Assembly: GCA_029974035.1 (NCBI GenBank)
Contig: JARKQG010000060.1
Coordinates: 1 to 16,014 of the forward strand
Length of the DNA: 16,014 nt
Direction: 5' to 3'
Source of the DNA: Eubacteriales bacterium
GTDB taxonomy: Bacteria; Bacillota_A; Clostridia; Christensenellales; Aristaeellaceae
The position numbers and the translations under genes are program-made. The notes beneath the pieces were generated by a model. It did not search any database. It was not told where the DNA came from and was given only the letters and a program-made list of their open reading frames with translations. This document shows, in pieces, positions 5,569 to 14,393 of this stretch (the first letter of the stretch is position 1; every line of letters begins with the position of its first letter).

Positions 5569-6738
5569 ATGAGAATCAAACGGGTGGCCTTCATCGTACT
5601 CGACGGACTGGGCATCGGCGGCGCGGCCGATGCCGCCGCCTACGGCGACGAGGGCGCCAATACGCTCAAATCCGTGGTGGAAAAGGGAAAGCCGGACATC
5701 CCCAACCTGACCGATCTGGGCCTTCTCAACGCCGCCGGCCTTTCCGGCGCGATCGACGACCCGCTGGGGTGCTTCGGCGCGATGGCGGAAAAGGCGGCCG
5801 GCAAGGACACCACCAGCGGCCACTGGGAAATGGCCGGCCTGACGCTCAAGACGCCGTTTCCAACCTTTCCGAATGGGTTCCCGCCGGAGCTGATCGAAAC
5901 CTTCGAGCAGGAAATCGGCATGAAGACGCTGGGCAACAAGGTGGCCTCCGGTACGGAGATCATCGAGGAGCTGGGCAGCGAACACCTGCGCACCGGCAAC
6001 CCCATCGTCTATACGTCGGCCGACAGCGTGTTCCAGATTGCCGCCCACGAGGCGATCATTCCGCCTACGGAGCTGTGGCACATCTGCCGCATCGCCCGCA
6101 AGGTGCTCGCCGGACCGTGGGCGGTAGGCCGGGTGATCGCGCGGCCCTTCCTCGGGAACCCGGGCGCCTTTACGCGCACCGGCAACCGCCGGGATTTTTC
6201 CCTTGACCCCACGGGCAGGACCATGCTGGACGTCATCAAGGACGCGGGGCGCGACGTGATCGGCATCGGCAAGATTGAGGACATCTTCAACCACCGCGGG
6301 CTGACCCTCTCCAACCACGCGGCGGGCAACCCGGCCTGCATCGAGGCCATCCTGGAAACCCTGCGCAAGGACTCCTGGAAGGGCCTGATGTTTGCCAATC
6401 TGGTGGACACCGATTCCCTCTACGGGCATCGCAACGACATCCCCGGGTACGCCCGGGCGCTGGAGGCCTTTGACGCGGCGCTTCCGGAGATCATGCGCCT
6501 GATGGGCGAGGACTCGCTGCTCATGATTTCCGCGGACCACGGCGTCGATCCGGGCTTTCCCGGCACGGACCACACCCGGGAGCACGTGCCGATCCTGTGC
6601 TGGAGCCTTTCCGCGCTGGAAGGCGTCGACCTGGGCCTGCGCGCCACCTATGCGGATGCGTCCGCCACGGTGCTGGACGCGCTGGGCTTGAAAAATCCGC
6701 TGGACGGCACGTCATTCTGGCCGGACATCCGGGCATAG
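5569..6738 (+). CDS. deoB: Phosphopentomutase
   Basis: Interconverts (deoxy)ribose 1-phosphate and 5-phosphate in nucleoside salvage. The 389-residue length is normal. The start ATG 5569 has ribosome binding site AAAGGAG (5554-5560) inside the end of spo0A. Alkaline-phosphatase-superfamily metal ligands are visible in VLDGLGIGG (D12) and in SADHGVDPG...TDHTREHVP near the C-terminus. The phosphorylated threonine motif is GKDTTSGHWEMAG (79-90), and VDTDSLYGHRND is also typical. The gene sits 2 bases after spo0A and 9 bases before punA. It is therefore probably in one transcript with both, which would link expression to spo0A. Confidence 0.97.
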   Translation: MRIKRVAFIVLDGLGIGGAADAAAYGDEGANTLKSVVEKGKPDIPNLTDLGLLNAAGLSGAIDDPLGCFGAMAEKAAGKDTTSGHWEMAGLTLKTPFPTFPNGFPPELIETFEQEIGMKTLGNKVASGTEIIEELGSEHLRTGNPIVYTSADSVFQIAAHEAIIPPTELWHICRIARKVLAGPWAVGRVIARPFLGNPGAFTRTGNRRDFSLDPTGRTMLDVIKDAGRDVIGIGKIEDIFNHRGLTLSNHAAGNPACIEAILETLRKDSWKGLMFANLVDTDSLYGHRNDIPGYARALEAFDAALPEIMRLMGEDSLLMISADHGVDPGFPGTDHTREHVPILCWSLSALEGVDLGLRATYADASATVLDALGLKNPLDGTSFWPDIRA

Positions 6739-6747
6739 GGGGGCGCC

Positions 6748-7572
6748 ATGAGCGAGTACGTGAAGAAGATCAACGCGGCGGCGGACTACATCCGCCGCCG
6801 GATCCCCGCCGCGCCGCGGCTGGGGCTGGTGCTGGGCTCGGGCTGGAACATGATCCTTGAGGACATCCAGTCCCCTGTGCGCATTCCCTACGCCGAGGTT
6901 CCGGGCATGGTCGCCTCCACGGTGCCGGGGCATGCGGGCGAGTGGGTGTTCGGGAAGATCGGCGGCCGGGATGTCTGCGTCATGTCGGGCCGCGTCCATT
7001 ACTACGAGGGATATTCCCTCAAGGATGTGACGCTGCCCATCAGGGTGATGAAGGCGCTGGGCGTGGAGCGGGTGGTGCTCACCAACGCCGCAGGTGCGGT
7101 CAACAAGGGCTTTGAGCCGGGCGACATGATGCTCATCACCGACCACATCAACCTGACCGCGGCCAACCCGCTGACCGGACCCAACGACGACGATCTGGGC
7201 ACCCGTTTTCCGGATATGAGCCGCGCTTACGACCGGGAGATGCAGGAGGCCGCGCGCAGCGTCGCCCGCGAACAGGGCACGACGCTGCGCGAGGGCGTGT
7301 ACATGTGGCTGACCGGGCCGACATTTGAAACCCCTGCCGAAATCCGCATGGCGCGGACGCTGGGCGCGGACGCGGTGGGCATGTCCACCGTGCCGGAGGT
7401 CATCGCCGCGCGCCACGGCGGCACCAGGGTGCTGGCGCTCTCCTGTATGACCAACATGGCTGCGGGTGTGCTGGACCAGCCGCTGTCCCACGCGGAGGTG
7501 CTGGAGACCGCGAACCGCGTCAGGAGCGCCTACCGCGCCTTTGTCGCCCGGTTGATCGAGCTTCTTTCATAA
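6748..7572 (+). CDS. punA: Purine nucleoside phosphorylase (inosine/guanosine type)
   Basis: Splits purine (deoxy)nucleosides with phosphate into free base and (deoxy)ribose 1-phosphate, the substrate of DeoB encoded just upstream. The 274-residue protein is a normal-length trimeric PNP. Motifs in order are GLVLGSGW (phosphate site), GHAGEW, GRVHYYEGY, LTNAAGAVN, ITDHINL, GPTFETPAE (base-binding Glu) and SCMTNMAAG. The last carries the Asn that favours 6-oxopurines such as inosine and guanosine. GGGGGG at 6738-6743 serves as ribosome binding site, 4 bases from ATG. The downstream hairpin at 7582-7638 can end this operon. Confidence 0.97.
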   Translation: MSEYVKKINAAADYIRRRIPAAPRLGLVLGSGWNMILEDIQSPVRIPYAEVPGMVASTVPGHAGEWVFGKIGGRDVCVMSGRVHYYEGYSLKDVTLPIRVMKALGVERVVLTNAAGAVNKGFEPGDMMLITDHINLTAANPLTGPNDDDLGTRFPDMSRAYDREMQEAARSVAREQGTTLREGVYMWLTGPTFETPAEIRMARTLGADAVGMSTVPEVIAARHGGTRVLALSCMTNMAAGVLDQPLSHAEVLETANRVRSAYRAFVARLIELLS

Positions 7573-7581
7573 CCTGAACAT

Positions 7582-7638
7582 AAAAACACCTTCCGGCGGA
7601 TACCCTACGATATGGAAATTCTGCCGGGAGGTGTTTTT
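7582..7638 (+). terminator. 18-bp hairpin: punA terminator that also buries the dacF ribosome binding site
   Basis: Left arm 7582-7599 pairs with right arm 7621-7638 over 18 uninterrupted pairs in RNA (16 Watson-Crick, two G-U), with a 21-base loop. The right arm ends in TTTTT (7634-7638), giving an intrinsic terminator shape after the punA stop. GGGAGG (7626-7631), the only ribosome binding site for the next gene, is wholly paired. Read-through transcripts should therefore be poorly translated into the carboxypeptidase. Confidence 0.75.
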
Positions 7639-7639
7639 G

Positions 7640-8803
7640 TTGTTTCTGAAAGCTTTGGCCTGCGCGCTGACACTGTGCCTTCTGTCGCTGACGGCGCTGG
7701 CAGAGCCGCTGGAGGCGGAGCTGCCCATCTCCATCGAGTGCGAAGCTGCGCTTCTGATGGAGCCATCCAGCGGGCAGGTAATCTTTGAACTGAGCGCGGA
7801 CGAAACGCGCCCCGTGGCCAGCGTCACCAAGATCATGACGATCCTCTTGGTCTGCGAGGCGCTGGAGGAGGGCCGCGCCGCGCCGGAGGATGTGGTGACC
7901 GTGTCGCCGCAGGCCGAGGGCATGGGCGGTTCCCAGGTGCTCCTGGACATCGGAGAGCGGCAGACGTTGGCGACGCTGCTCAAGTGCGTCATCGTCGCCT
8001 CCGCCAACGACGCCGCGGTCGCGCTGGCGGAGCACATCTACGGTTCCGAACAGCTGTTTGTCCAGAAGATGAACGACCGAGCCGCGGCGCTGGGCATGAG
8101 TAACACCCGCTTTGTCAACTGCACCGGGCTTCCCGCCGACGGCCAGCACACCACCGCCCGGGACGTGGCGCTGATGTCCGCGGAACTCATCCGTCACGAG
8201 GGCTATTTTGAGTATTCCACCGTCTGGCTGGACGAACTGGACCACGGCGACGGCCGCGTGACGCAGCTGACAAACACCAACCGCCTGATCCGGCTCTACG
8301 ACGGCTGCGACGGGCTCAAGACCGGCTCCACCCAGGAGGCGGGCTACTGCATGAGCGCCACCGCGCGCCGCGGAGATATGCGGCTGGTGGCCGTGGTGTT
8401 GGGGGCGAAGAGCGGAAAGTCCCGGTTTGACATCGCCGGGCGCATGATGGATCACGGCTTTGCAAACTACCGCACCTACCCCGTGGCCCAGAAGGGCGCG
8501 AAGGTGCGCGGAGAGCTGCCGGTGACCGCGGGGGAGAAGAGCGGTGTGAAGCTCGCGCTGGACGAGGACTTCACGCTGCTCATCGAAAAGGGGGAGGAAA
8601 GCGGCATCGAACTGACGCCGCACCTTCCGGAGAGCGTGCGCGCGCCGGTTTCCGCCGGGCAGCGCGTCGGCAGCGTTGATGTGATCAGGGACGGGCGCCT
8701 GGTGGGGCAGGTGGCCGTGGCGGCGGCGGAAACCGTGGATGCGCAAAACTACTGGGACGCGGCGCGCAGGGTGCTCGCGTGCTGGCCTCTTAAAATCGCA
8801 TAA
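7640..8803 (+). CDS. dacF: D-alanyl-D-alanine carboxypeptidase (DacF/PBP5 type)
   Basis: Secreted serine peptidase (S11) that trims the terminal D-Ala from peptidoglycan stem peptides. I chose TTG 7640 because GGGAGG (7626-7631) lies 8 bases upstream. TTG 7637 is the alternative, and GTG 7631 lies within the ribosome binding site. Numbered from 7640, there is a signal peptide (1 to about 21, ending TALA). The active-site motifs are S61-V-T-K64, S121-A-N123 and K227-T-G229. A PBP5_C-like beta domain ends near 360. The C-terminus (YWDAARRVLACWPLKIA) is short, so membrane anchoring by an amphipathic helix is weak or modified. dacF in B. subtilis is a forespore gene; the same role here is only suggested by the neighbouring spoIVB and spo0A. 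Confidence 0.93.
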   Translation: MFLKALACALTLCLLSLTALAEPLEAELPISIECEAALLMEPSSGQVIFELSADETRPVASVTKIMTILLVCEALEEGRAAPEDVVTVSPQAEGMGGSQVLLDIGERQTLATLLKCVIVASANDAAVALAEHIYGSEQLFVQKMNDRAAALGMSNTRFVNCTGLPADGQHTTARDVALMSAELIRHEGYFEYSTVWLDELDHGDGRVTQLTNTNRLIRLYDGCDGLKTGSTQEAGYCMSATARRGDMRLVAVVLGAKSGKSRFDIAGRMMDHGFANYRTYPVAQKGAKVRGELPVTAGEKSGVKLALDEDFTLLIEKGEESGIELTPHLPESVRAPVSAGQRVGSVDVIRDGRLVGQVAVAAAETVDAQNYWDAARRVLACWPLKIA

Positions 8804-8810
8804 TTCGCCC

Positions 8811-8839
8811 TTGCAATGCGGTGGCTTTTTCTGTACAAT
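8811..8839 (+). promoter_or_regulatory. Sigma-A promoter of tilS-hpt
   Basis: -35 TTGCAA (8811-8816), a 17-base spacer, and -10 TACAAT (8834-8839), 37 bases before the tilS start. It lies in the 73-base gap after the carboxypeptidase gene. Confidence 0.75.
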
Positions 8840-8876
8840 AGAAAGCGTTGTTGTACCGGAACGCATCGGAGGGAGC

Positions 8877-10187
8877 ATGCTGCCAGTTCATCTGTCGGAC
8901 GCCATCAAACCGGGCGAGCACGTGCTGTGCGCGGTGTCCGGCGGCGCGGACTCGGTGGCGCTTCTTTTGCTTTTGAAGGCACAGGCGGACGCGGGGCGAA
9001 TCCGCCTTACGGCGGCCCACTTTGACCACCGGATCCGGCCCGAATCCGCCGAGGATGCCCGCTTTGTGCGCAGCCTTTGCGAAAAGGCGGGGGTGCCGCT
9101 GGTGGAGGGGAGCGCCGATGTGCCCGCCCTCGCCCGGAGTTCCGGTACGGGCATTGAAACCGCCGCACGCGACGCGCGGCGCGCGTTTTTGGAACGTGCC
9201 CGGATTTGCGCCGGCGCCGACGTGATCGCCACCGCCCATCACCTGGACGATCAGGCCGAAACCGTGCTGATGCACCTTCTGCGGGGCGCGGGGCTCTCCG
9301 GCGCGGCGGGCATTCGTCCGCGCGCGGGCCGCTGGGCCCGGCCGCTGCTGGAAATGCGAAAAACAGACCTTGTTCTGTTTTTGGAGTCCGTCGGCCAGCC
9401 GTGGCGCACGGATTCCACCAACGCGCAGCCGGCCACTCCAAGAAACAGACTTCGGTCTGATATTATGCCGTCACTGGAGGATATCTATCCGGGCGCCGCG
9501 GCGGCGCTGGGGCGGTTTGCATCGGTTGCGGCGGAGGAATCCGATTATCTGGACGCGCTGGCGGACGGCTTTCTCGCGGCCCATGGCACTCGAATTGACG
9601 GCGGACTCTATGCCCTGAAGGTGGCACAGGCGCAGCCGCCGCTGGTGCGGCGGGCGCTGAGGAAGCTGCTTCCAAAGGCAGACTATGGTCTTCTTTTCCG
9701 GGTGGCCGAGTTGTATTTCGCGCCTGCGGGCCGCGTTTGCACCCGCGGAACGAGTGCCGAACGATCGGGTTCAAAGCTGTATCTGACAGACGAAAGTGTG
9801 CCCGCCGCCAGCTGCCTCGGCACGCTGCGCGCGCGGCCCTGCGAAAACAGACCGGTGTACGAAAATGGTTTTCGCCAGGCGCTGGACGCCGGCGCGGTGG
9901 AGGGCGCGTCGCTGCGCCTGCGTCGCCGCGGCGACAGAATTCACCCGCTGGGAACTTCCGGCAGCAAGAGTCTGTCAAATTATTTGACGGATCGCAAGAT
10001 TGATCGGCCGCTGCGGGACAGAATTCCCGTGCTCGCCCGGGGGCGCGAGGTGCTGTGGGTGGTGGGTGTGGGCATATCGGCCCTGGCCGCGCTCACCGAG
10101 CGTTCCCGGGCGGTGGAGCTGACCTACATACCAAGGATGGACGGAGGAGCTCGCGATGATGGACGACCTGAAGGAAATACTCTATGA
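8877..10187 (+). CDS. tilS: tRNA(Ile)-lysidine synthetase
   Basis: Modifies C34 of the CAU-anticodon tRNA-Ile to lysidine with ATP, so that it reads AUA. The 436-residue protein starts at ATG 8877, preceded by GGAGGGAG, and has the PP-loop S21-G-G-A-D-S26 near its N-terminus. HFDHRIRPESAEDARFV and TAHHLDDQAETVLMHLLRG are characteristic of TilS. The C-terminal domain includes RRRGDRIHPLGTSGSKSLSNYL, D-R and RDRIPVL, the usual tRNA acceptor-binding tail, so it is a full-length form. The 3' end overlaps hpt by 32 bases, implying translational coupling. The tilS-hpt-ftsH order is conserved in many Bacillota. Confidence 0.96.
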   Translation: MLPVHLSDAIKPGEHVLCAVSGGADSVALLLLLKAQADAGRIRLTAAHFDHRIRPESAEDARFVRSLCEKAGVPLVEGSADVPALARSSGTGIETAARDARRAFLERARICAGADVIATAHHLDDQAETVLMHLLRGAGLSGAAGIRPRAGRWARPLLEMRKTDLVLFLESVGQPWRTDSTNAQPATPRNRLRSDIMPSLEDIYPGAAAALGRFASVAAEESDYLDALADGFLAAHGTRIDGGLYALKVAQAQPPLVRRALRKLLPKADYGLLFRVAELYFAPAGRVCTRGTSAERSGSKLYLTDESVPAASCLGTLRARPCENRPVYENGFRQALDAGAVEGASLRLRRRGDRIHPLGTSGSKSLSNYLTDRKIDRPLRDRIPVLARGREVLWVVGVGISALAALTERSRAVELTYIPRMDGGARDDGRPEGNTL

Positions 10188-10698
10188 CAGGGCCGCAATA
10201 AAGGCGTGCGTGGACCGGCTGGGCCGGACGATTTCCCGCGACTACGCCGGCAAGGACCTTCTGCTGGTGGGGATCCTGAAAGGCGCGGTGGTGTTTTTTT
10301 CCGACCTGATCCGCGCGATTGACATCCCGCTGAGCATGGACTTCATGGCGATCTCCAGCTACGGCAGCGCCACCCGGTCCACCGGCGTCGTTCGGATTCT
10401 GAAGGACTTGGACAAGCCCATCGACGGCCGCCACGTCATCATTGTAGAGGACATCATCGACAGCGGAATGTCGCTGGCGTTTCTCAAGCAGACCCTCTTT
10501 GCCCGCGGCGCCGCGTCGATGAAGGTGTGCGTGCTGCTGGACAAACCCGACCGCCGCCGCACCCATGTGGACGTGGACTACCGGGGCTTTGTGATTCCGG
10601 ACGAATTTGTCGTGGGCTACGGGCTGGATTACGCGGAATTGTATCGAAATCTGCCAGTGATCGGCGTGTTAAAGCCTGAAATTTACACAAAAGACTAA
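10156..10698 (+). CDS. hpt: Hypoxanthine phosphoribosyltransferase
   Basis: Joins hypoxanthine or guanine to PRPP to give IMP or GMP. The 180-residue length is typical. ATG 10156 has GGAGG at 10143-10147; a second ATG follows at once. Motifs are LLVGILKGAVVFFSDL (39-51 core), SSYGSATRSTG (the flexible active-site loop) and the PRPP-binding IIVEDIIDSGMSL (95-107, acidic pair E98-D99). The base-pocket segment is PDEFVVGYGLDYAELYRNLP. It overlaps the end of tilS and lies upstream of ftsH, the standard arrangement. Confidence 0.97.
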   Translation: MMDDLKEILYDRAAIKACVDRLGRTISRDYAGKDLLLVGILKGAVVFFSDLIRAIDIPLSMDFMAISSYGSATRSTGVVRILKDLDKPIDGRHVIIVEDIIDSGMSLAFLKQTLFARGAASMKVCVLLDKPDRRRTHVDVDYRGFVIPDEFVVGYGLDYAELYRNLPVIGVLKPEIYTKD

Positions 10699-10707
10699 CG
10701 CCGGCGT

Positions 10708-10736
10708 TTGAATTCAGAAGGCCTTGCTGATATAAT
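10708..10736 (+). promoter_or_regulatory. Sigma-A promoter of ftsH
   Basis: -35 TTGAAT (10708-10713), a 17-base spacer, and perfect -10 TATAAT (10731-10736) with extended TGA. It begins 10 bases after the hpt stop codon, so ftsH can be expressed apart from tilS-hpt. Confidence 0.85.
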
Positions 10737-10778
10737 ACGCGTAGATTGTGCGCTTTGGAAAGCGAGGGATTCTCCACC

Positions 10779-12725
10779 TTGAATCAAAACAAATTCATGC
10801 GATATCTGCAGGGACCGCTGATGTACCTGATATTGTTGGCGGTAATACTGCTGATGGTCAACATGTTTGGCTCCGGGACGCGGGATACCGTCACGAAGCT
10901 TGACTATACGGATCTGCTCAAAGAGGTTGAGGAAGACGGCATTTCCAACGTCATGCTCACCGGGAACGTGCTGGTCGCCCGCAGGGTGGACAGCGACATT
11001 CCCGAGTCCGAGTTTGGCGCGCGTTATGACATCATCACCACCCTTAATGATACAAAGCAGTTTTATTCCGATGTCAACGCCATCTACGCCGCGCGGCTGA
11101 AAAAGGCCGTGGACGAAGTGAGCCCGGCGGATTATTTCTTCAAAATCCGCGTCGAGATGCCCGCCGGGACGCCCTGGTGGATGGACTGGGTGCCGCTTCT
11201 CGTCACGATGGGCCTGTTCGGCGTGTTCTGGTACTTCATGATGCGCCAGCAGACCGGTTCCGGCAAGGGCGGCGTGATGAGCTTCGGCAAGAGCCGCGCG
11301 CGTCTGACGGACCCCTCGAAAAACAAGGTCACCTTTGATGACGTGGCCGGCGCGGACGAGGAAAAGGAAGAGCTTCGCGAAATCGTCGAGTTTCTGAAGG
11401 ACCCCAAGCGCTTTACCGACGTGGGCGCGCGCATTCCCAAGGGCGTGCTGCTGGTGGGCCCTCCGGGCACCGGCAAGACGCTGCTGGCCCGGGCGGTTTC
11501 CGGCGAGGCGGGCGTCCCGTTCTTCACCATTTCCGGTTCCGACTTTGTGGAAATGTTTGTCGGCGTCGGCGCCAGCCGCGTCCGTGACCTGTTTGACCAG
11601 GCCAAAAAGGCCGCCCCGGCCATCGTGTTTATCGACGAGATTGACGCCGTGGGCCGCCAGCGGGGCGCGGGCCTCGGCGGCGGACATGACGAGCGCGAGC
11701 AGACGCTGAACCAGCTGCTGGTCGAAATGGACGGCTTTTCCCACAACGAGGGCGTCATTGTGATGGCGGCCACCAACCGCGCGGACATTCTGGACCCGGC
11801 GCTTCTGCGCCCCGGCCGGTTTGACCGCCAGGTGGCGGTCAACTATCCGGACGTCAAGGGCCGCGAGGAGATTCTCAAAATTCACGCCAGAGGCAAGCCG
11901 CTGGATCCGGATGTCAACCTTGAAATCCTGGCCAAGCGCACGCCCTACTTCACCGGCGCGGATCTTGAAAACGTCATGAACGAGGGCGCGATCCTGACCG
12001 CCCGCGCCGGCAAGCGTACCATCACGATGGGCATCCTCGAGGAGGCCATCACGAAGGTCAGCGCCGGCCCGGAGAAGAAGAGCCACAAGGTCACCGAGGA
12101 CGACAAGCGGCTGGTGGCCTACCACGAGGCGGGCCACGCCATCGTCATGCACAATATCCCCGAGTGCGATAAGGTGCACGAGATCTCCATCATTCCGCGG
12201 GGCCGAGGGGCCGGCGGCTACACCATGTACCTGCCGGACAAGGAGGTCAACTACATCTCCAGCGCGCGGCTGCTGGCCCAGATGAGCGGCATGATGGGTG
12301 GCCACTGCGCGGAGCGGCTGGTGCTGGGCGACGTTTCCACCGGCTCTACCAGCGACCTGAAGCGCGCCACCCAGATTGCGCGCAGCATGGTCACCGAATA
12401 CGGCATGAGCGAAAAGCTCGGCCCGATCTTCCTGGGCGGGGACCACGAGGTGTTTCTGGGCCGCGACTTCTCCCAGTCCCGTTCCACGTTCTCGGAGGAC
12501 GTCAATGCGCAGATCGACAGCGAGGTGCGCAGGCTCCTGGACTCCAGCTACGAGCGCGCGCTGATCATCCTGAAGGCCCACCGCGGCGTGCTGGACAGGC
12601 TGGCCGACACGCTGATCCAGCGGGAGAAGATTGACCGCGAGGAATTCCTGAAGATTGTCGGCGTCAAGCCGGATGAGGATGCCGGCTCGGCGGACATCGC
12701 GCCCGAGGCCGCGCCCGCGTTTTAA
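10779..12725 (+). CDS. ftsH: ATP-dependent zinc metalloprotease FtsH
   Basis: Membrane-anchored hexameric AAA+ protease for quality control of membrane and regulatory proteins. I chose TTG 10779 (648 residues), with GAGGGA at 10764-10769 9 bases upstream; ATG 10797 is an alternative. From the N-terminus there is a transmembrane helix (about 14-30), a small extracytoplasmic domain, and a second helix (about 137-155). The AAA domain follows, with Walker A GPPGTGKT (227-234), pore FVG (260-262), Walker B IVFIDEID (282-289) and the arginine-finger region RPGRFDRQ. The M41 protease domain has zinc-binding H-E-A-G-H (449-453). All catalytic features are intact. In Bacillus, FtsH is also needed for efficient sporulation, in keeping with the neighbourhood. 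Confidence 0.97.
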   Translation: MNQNKFMRYLQGPLMYLILLAVILLMVNMFGSGTRDTVTKLDYTDLLKEVEEDGISNVMLTGNVLVARRVDSDIPESEFGARYDIITTLNDTKQFYSDVNAIYAARLKKAVDEVSPADYFFKIRVEMPAGTPWWMDWVPLLVTMGLFGVFWYFMMRQQTGSGKGGVMSFGKSRARLTDPSKNKVTFDDVAGADEEKEELREIVEFLKDPKRFTDVGARIPKGVLLVGPPGTGKTLLARAVSGEAGVPFFTISGSDFVEMFVGVGASRVRDLFDQAKKAAPAIVFIDEIDAVGRQRGAGLGGGHDEREQTLNQLLVEMDGFSHNEGVIVMAATNRADILDPALLRPGRFDRQVAVNYPDVKGREEILKIHARGKPLDPDVNLEILAKRTPYFTGADLENVMNEGAILTARAGKRTITMGILEEAITKVSAGPEKKSHKVTEDDKRLVAYHEAGHAIVMHNIPECDKVHEISIIPRGRGAGGYTMYLPDKEVNYISSARLLAQMSGMMGGHCAERLVLGDVSTGSTSDLKRATQIARSMVTEYGMSEKLGPIFLGGDHEVFLGRDFSQSRSTFSEDVNAQIDSEVRRLLDSSYERALIILKAHRGVLDRLADTLIQREKIDREEFLKIVGVKPDEDAGSADIAPEAAPAF

Positions 12726-12732
12726 AAAACTT

Positions 12733-12757
12733 AAAGCCGCAATTCTTTTGCGGCTTT
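12733..12757 (+). terminator. Intrinsic terminator after ftsH
   Basis: Perfect 10-bp stem AAAGCCGCAA (12733-12742) with TTGCGGCTTT (12748-12757), loop TTCTT, starting 8 bases after the ftsH stop. The downstream T run is short (TTTA). Confidence 0.85.
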
Positions 12758-12772
12758 ACCATTCTGGCCGGG

Positions 12773-12810
12773 AGGCGGGCCCTTGGCGGCGCCTTCCGGC
12801 CCGCGCCTTT
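12773..12810. other. Second GC-rich hairpin downstream of ftsH
   Basis: AGGC plus GGGCC (12773-12781) pairs with GGCCC plus GCCT (12798-12802 and 12805-12808), with a two-base bulge, and is followed by TT. It may act as a back-up terminator. The rest of the ftsH-vanW gap up to the promoter at 12878 is GC-rich with no gene visible. Confidence 0.35.
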
Positions 12811-12877
12811 GTCGGCGGTCCGGGGCCGCGGCGCGAGAGGATTTTACCTCAGCGACCATGCAACGGGCGTCTGGTTA

Positions 12878-12886
12878 TGGTATACT
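12878..12886 (+). promoter_or_regulatory. Extended -10 promoter of the vanW-family gene
   Basis: TGG directly followed by -10 TATACT (12881-12886) forms an extended -10. The -35 at the right distance (ATGCAA, 12858-12863) is weak. It lies 31 bases before the start codon. Confidence 0.6.
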
Positions 12887-12917
12887 CAACAATATTGAAT
12901 GAAGGGGTTCAATTCCG

Positions 12918-14348
12918 ATGACGCAAAGCGAGAGGAGACGTTCCGCCTACCGGAAGCGCGGCGCCACGGTCCACGGGCTGAAGGGGTTGGTGACGATGGC
13001 GCTCATCGTCGCCGCCGTCGTGATCGCCATCATTGCGTTTATCCGGCTTTCGGTCAAACCCAATGTCTTTTTGAACGGCGTTTATGTCAATGGCATTTCT
13101 CTGGGCGGCTATTCCTTTGACGAGGGGCTCAAGGCCGTCAGCGACATGGCGGACCAGCGGTTGAACCAAAACGCCATCACGCTCACCTACGGCGACAAGA
13201 GTTGGACGCTCACGCCCTCCATGCTGGGCGCTTCGATGGACGTGAGCGGCGAGGTCGCGCGGGCCTGGAGCTTCGGGCATACCGGCAACTTCTTTCAGAA
13301 GCGCTCGCAGCAGAGCTATCTGAAGGATCACACCGTGGCCTTCAACAGTGAGCTCAAGTACGACGAGGCGCTGCTGGACAGCTTTGTAGCGCAGATCAAA
13401 AGCGAAATTGACGTGGCGCCCGTGGAGGCGTCGGTCATCATGGAGGCCGGCGAACAGCTGACCATCACGCCGTCTTCGGAGGGGCGGACGCTGGACGGCG
13501 AAGCCCTCAAAGAGGCCCTGGTCAAGGTGATCGTGGAGGGCTCCACGCCCCACATCGAGCTGGTGGCGCAGGTGGCCAAGCCCGCCATTTCCGCCGAGGA
13601 GCTCGCGTACGCCACGCAGCTGATCGGCACCTGCACCACCGACACCAAGTCCTCTACCCGAAACCGCACCAGCAACATCCACCGCGCGCTCAAGAAGTTC
13701 AACGGCTTTGCGGTGCATCCGGGCGAGACCATCTCCTTCAACAAGGTGGTTGGCAAGCGGACGCTGGAGAACGGCTTTAAGGAAGCGCCGGAATTTGCCG
13801 GCACTACCGTGCAGGAGGGCATCGGCGGCGGCGTGTGCCAGGCCTCCACCACGCTCTACAACGCGCTTTTGCGCGCCGGGATGACGGTGGAAGCCCGCTA
13901 TCAGCACACCATGACCGTTGGATACATCTACCCGAGCCTGGACGCCACCGTCAGCGACAGCGGCAAGGACCTGGTCTTTACCAACAACCGGGACAGCACC
14001 ATCTACATCTTTACCACCGTGGACACGGAAAAGGCGCAGGTCAACATCTACGGCAAGCCCACCGAGTACGAGATCAAGCTGGAGAGCGAGATCATCCAGA
14101 AGGACATTCCCGCCACCAGCGTGAAGAAGAAGAAGGACACCAGCGGCAAGCACGCCTACTTTACCGACGAGATGAAGCTGATCAGCGAGGGCAAGACGGG
14201 TACAAAGTCCCGGGCCTTCATCTGCTATTACGACAGAGAGACGGGTGAATTGGTGGAGCGGGACGAATTGCACGAGGATTACTACTATCCATCGCCCCCC
14301 GTCTACTGGGTGGGCGTCCACGAGCGGGACGAAGTGTTGATTCCCTAG
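12918..14348 (+). CDS. VanW-family cell-envelope protein with PG_binding_4-like domain
   Basis: The 476-residue envelope protein is of unknown exact function. A basic cytoplasmic tail (1 to about 22) is followed by one membrane helix (about 24-43), so most of the protein lies outside. Residues about 46-220 resemble the putative peptidoglycan-binding domain that often precedes VanW. The VanW domain runs from about 235 to 370, with the hallmark HPGETISFNKVVG (267-279) and GGGVCQASTTLYNALLRAG (303-321). The tail (about 380-470, EGKTGTKSRAF...) looks like a diverged G5 domain. VanW is named after a vancomycin-resistance cluster, but solitary copies are common in Clostridia and are not evidence of resistance; no vanHAX-type genes are seen. 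ATG 12918 has AAGGGG at 12902-12907 as ribosome binding site. Confidence 0.9.
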   Translation: MTQSERRRSAYRKRGATVHGLKGLVTMALIVAAVVIAIIAFIRLSVKPNVFLNGVYVNGISLGGYSFDEGLKAVSDMADQRLNQNAITLTYGDKSWTLTPSMLGASMDVSGEVARAWSFGHTGNFFQKRSQQSYLKDHTVAFNSELKYDEALLDSFVAQIKSEIDVAPVEASVIMEAGEQLTITPSSEGRTLDGEALKEALVKVIVEGSTPHIELVAQVAKPAISAEELAYATQLIGTCTTDTKSSTRNRTSNIHRALKKFNGFAVHPGETISFNKVVGKRTLENGFKEAPEFAGTTVQEGIGGGVCQASTTLYNALLRAGMTVEARYQHTMTVGYIYPSLDATVSDSGKDLVFTNNRDSTIYIFTTVDTEKAQVNIYGKPTEYEIKLESEIIQKDIPATSVKKKKDTSGKHAYFTDEMKLISEGKTGTKSRAFICYYDRETGELVERDELHEDYYYPSPPVYWVGVHERDEVLIP

Positions 14349-14365
14349 CATATCTGGGTTTCAAA

Positions 14366-14374
14366 TGGTAATAT
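14366..14374 (+). promoter_or_regulatory. Possible extended -10 promoter of ridA-prs
   Basis: TGG followed by -10 TAATAT (14369-14374), 19 bases before the ridA start. No good -35 is visible at the correct distance. Confidence 0.4.
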
Positions 14375-14393
14375 TACAGACGGGGGGATATGG

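Noticed and set aside
7520..8878. Long open frame antisense to dacF
   Set aside because: Shadow of a GC-rich gene. The sense strand carries SxxK, SxN and KTG motifs at correct spacing.
10695..12581. Very long open frame antisense to ftsH
   Set aside because: High GC in third codon positions of ftsH leaves the opposite strand open. The peptide is low-complexity, rich in His, Arg, Ala and Val, with no domain, and ftsH is complete and certain.
12918..14348. vanW-family gene as evidence of glycopeptide resistance
   Set aside because: No ligase, dehydrogenase or dipeptidase of a van cluster is nearby; solitary VanW proteins are common in Clostridia.
12909..14351. Long open frame antisense to the vanW-family gene
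   Set aside because: Same composition effect; no ribosome binding site or recognisable motif, and the sense gene has clear VanW hallmarks.
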